From positions 1 through 64,000 of the forward strand of contig DQFO01000010.1 of NCBI GenBank assembly GCA_003525075.1: DNA of 64,000 bases, written 5' to 3'. This document shows, piece after piece, positions 62,812-64,000 of the stretch (positions are counted from its first letter, which is position 1; every line of letters starts with the position of its first letter). Source of the stretch: Clostridiales bacterium (GTDB lineage: Bacteria; Bacillota; Clostridia; TANB77; CAG-508). Under the pieces are notes generated by a model. It did no database searches. It was not told the DNA's origin and saw only the letters and a program-made list of their open reading frames with translations. Made by a program: the position numbers and the translations under genes.

Positions 62812-64000
62812 TTATTTTTGAAATAATATTTTAAAATTTGTACCATCTAATAATTGAATTATTATTTTTATATTATTTGTATTAGAATCATTTTCATTAT
62901 TCTCATATACTGTTATTTCAGCTATATAATTATCTCCTTGCACCTTTACATTTTTTATTTCATATATATTGGAATTATAAAGTTCACTAGTTATATATGA
63001 AATAAAACTATTTATTTCACTAAAATTCTCATTTTTATATGATTCATCTAAGATATTATATAAATTTATATAATCATATGTATTAATCATTTTCATGACT
63101 TTATCAACATCAGTTGTTATTTTAGTAACAATCTTTGCAGAATTATATTTCTCTTTAAATGAGTCTAATACAATAGTATATTCATCAAGTTGTATTGTAA
63201 AATTCATTGGTATATTTTCACTTATAATATAATTATTATCTTTTTTAGTCTTTATTGAATAATTAATATTATCTTCCTTAGAAGTACTTTCTGTTACACT
63301 TTTTATTTCTGTATCAAATTTTGCATTGTTTAACATTTGAGTTCTATAATATATAAAGTTATTATAATTATTTTGAAATCTTTTTTCTCTATATTCTGAG
63401 TCCAACATTTGATATGCCTTTGTTGGATTATTTGTAATTAAATTTATATAATATTTAACATACTTTTGAGCAATCTCTTCACTTGTAATTCTATAAAATT
63501 CAAAAGAATTATGATTATTAGAAGAAATTTGTTGAGGAGCATGTGCTTCAATTTGATTAATGTCTGTATAATTATTTGTATATAAAGGTATTATTGCATA
63601 TGTATAATTTGACAAATCCAAATTAACAATATAATATTTTTCTTTATCATATTTTCCATCATCTTCTGTTCCTTTTACTATATATGAATATAATGTTTTA
63701 TCTCTTGTTTCATATATTTCAGTTGCTAAGAATGTATATGCACTTTCTATATTAGTAAGTATGTTATTTGTATTTAAATTATTTGTTTTTATAAAATCTG
63801 AATCTAATAAGTCAATTACATCAACTGCTCCACCTATTTTTATTGCATTCAAATAATTATTAATACATTTTTCTATACTATAGAAATATGTACTATTAGC
63901 TACTTTTTCTTTGGAATATTTTGCCTCTTCATATACATCTCCTTGAGGTGTATCTATGGTTGTAGCTTTTCCATCTTCATCTATATATTTATCTTTCATA
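62812..64000 (-). CDS. Partial envelope-type protein with repeated NTF2-like segments
   Basis: The last 395 codons of a gene that probably begins beyond the right edge; the ATG at 63999 has no visible upstream and may be internal. Three segments of about 120 residues share a helix-helix-strand look: YSIEKCINNYLNAIKIG, SEEIAQKYVKYYINLITNNP with YQMLDSEYREKRF, and DVDKVMKMINTYDYINLYNI with LDESYKNENF. This resembles NTF2-like repeats of secreted Firmicute proteins. No function is known. It ends at a strong terminator. Confidence 0.75.
   Translation of the reverse strand, partial: MKDKYIDEDGKATTIDTPQGDVYEEAKYSKEKVANSTYFYSIEKCINNYLNAIKIGGAVDVIDLLDSDFIKTNNLNTNNILTNIESAYTFLATEIYETRDKTLYSYIVKGTEDDGKYDKEKYYIVNLDLSNYTYAIIPLYTNNYTDINQIEAHAPQQISSNNHNSFEFYRITSEEIAQKYVKYYINLITNNPTKAYQMLDSEYREKRFQNNYNNFIYYRTQMLNNAKFDTEIKSVTESTSKEDNINYSIKTKKDNNYIISENIPMNFTIQLDEYTIVLDSFKEKYNSAKIVTKITTDVDKVMKMINTYDYINLYNILDESYKNENFSEINSFISYITSELYNSNIYEIKNVKVQGDNYIAEITVYENNENDSNTNNIKIIIQLLDGTNFKILFQK

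Overview
The window looks like the chromosome of a spore-forming, very AT-rich Clostridia-class Firmicute, probably an uncultured gut or animal-associated lineage. This rests on strong AGGAGG-type ribosome binding sites, many sporulation genes (alpha/beta SASP, Coat F proteins, YpeB, SpoIIR, SpmA/SpmB, a GerM-domain protein, AbrB with a zinc ribbon) and Clostridia/Bacillus gene orders: radC-mreBCD, SRP RNA-dnaX-ybaB-recR, and abrB next to rsmI. No phage, insertion-sequence transposase, rRNA operon or CRISPR array was seen. The species cannot be named from the sequence.

Layout. 1-11.5 kb: two giant cell-surface proteins on the minus strand. One runs off the left edge; the other has a predicted N-terminal thioester adhesin domain and four DUF11-like repeats. 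11.7-12.5 kb: two small genes of unknown function. 12.6-18.5 kb: the cell-shape and division cluster radC-mreB-mreC-mreD-PBP2-minC, with no minD after minC. 18.8-23.5 kb: a frameshifted MecA-like adaptor gene, an M23 peptidase, two Coat F spore proteins and PcrA helicase. 23.6-27.2 kb: a LemA/DUF2207 envelope cluster in which the main DUF2207 gene is frameshifted and a second DUF2207 copy is N-terminally short. 27.3-30.8 kb: oleate hydratase, a TetR regulator and a serine lipase, with palindromes over two promoters. 30.8-38 kb: a ZIP metal transporter, an atypical ABC exporter, release factor 1 and the YhaN/YhaO pair. 38-40.9 kb: a three-gene unit with a consensus promoter ending in an orphan VirD4/TraG coupling ATPase. 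40.9-46.2 kb: a DnaJ-like co-chaperone, MurF, SASP, YpeB and a UgtP-like glycosyltransferase. 46.3-51.8 kb: recR, ybaB, dnaX, SRP RNA, tadA, a tRNA-Arg(CCT) beside a partial tRNA duplication, and a TtcA-type protein. 51.8-54.8 kb: a phosphoglucomutase and a eukaryotic-type UDP-sugar pyrophosphorylase. 54.9-62.7 kb: SpoIIR, MurA, YycJ, SpmAB, AbrB, RsmI and GerM, with a 155-bp inverted-repeat element and an AT-rich stretch with no genes. The right edge cuts another envelope-type gene.

How the genes work together. Envelope building dominates: MurA and MurF make precursors; MreBCD with PBP2 guide elongation; PgcA, a UDPGP enzyme and a UgtP-like enzyme could supply glycolipid; LemA/DUF2207 and the giant proteins decorate the surface. 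Spore formation and germination genes are scattered as small units. The most unusual parts are the giant thioester adhesin pair, the lipase/TetR/oleate hydratase module with its candidate operators, the orphan coupling-protein operon, the two frameshifted genes, the tRNA-derived repeat and the 155-bp inverted-repeat element.
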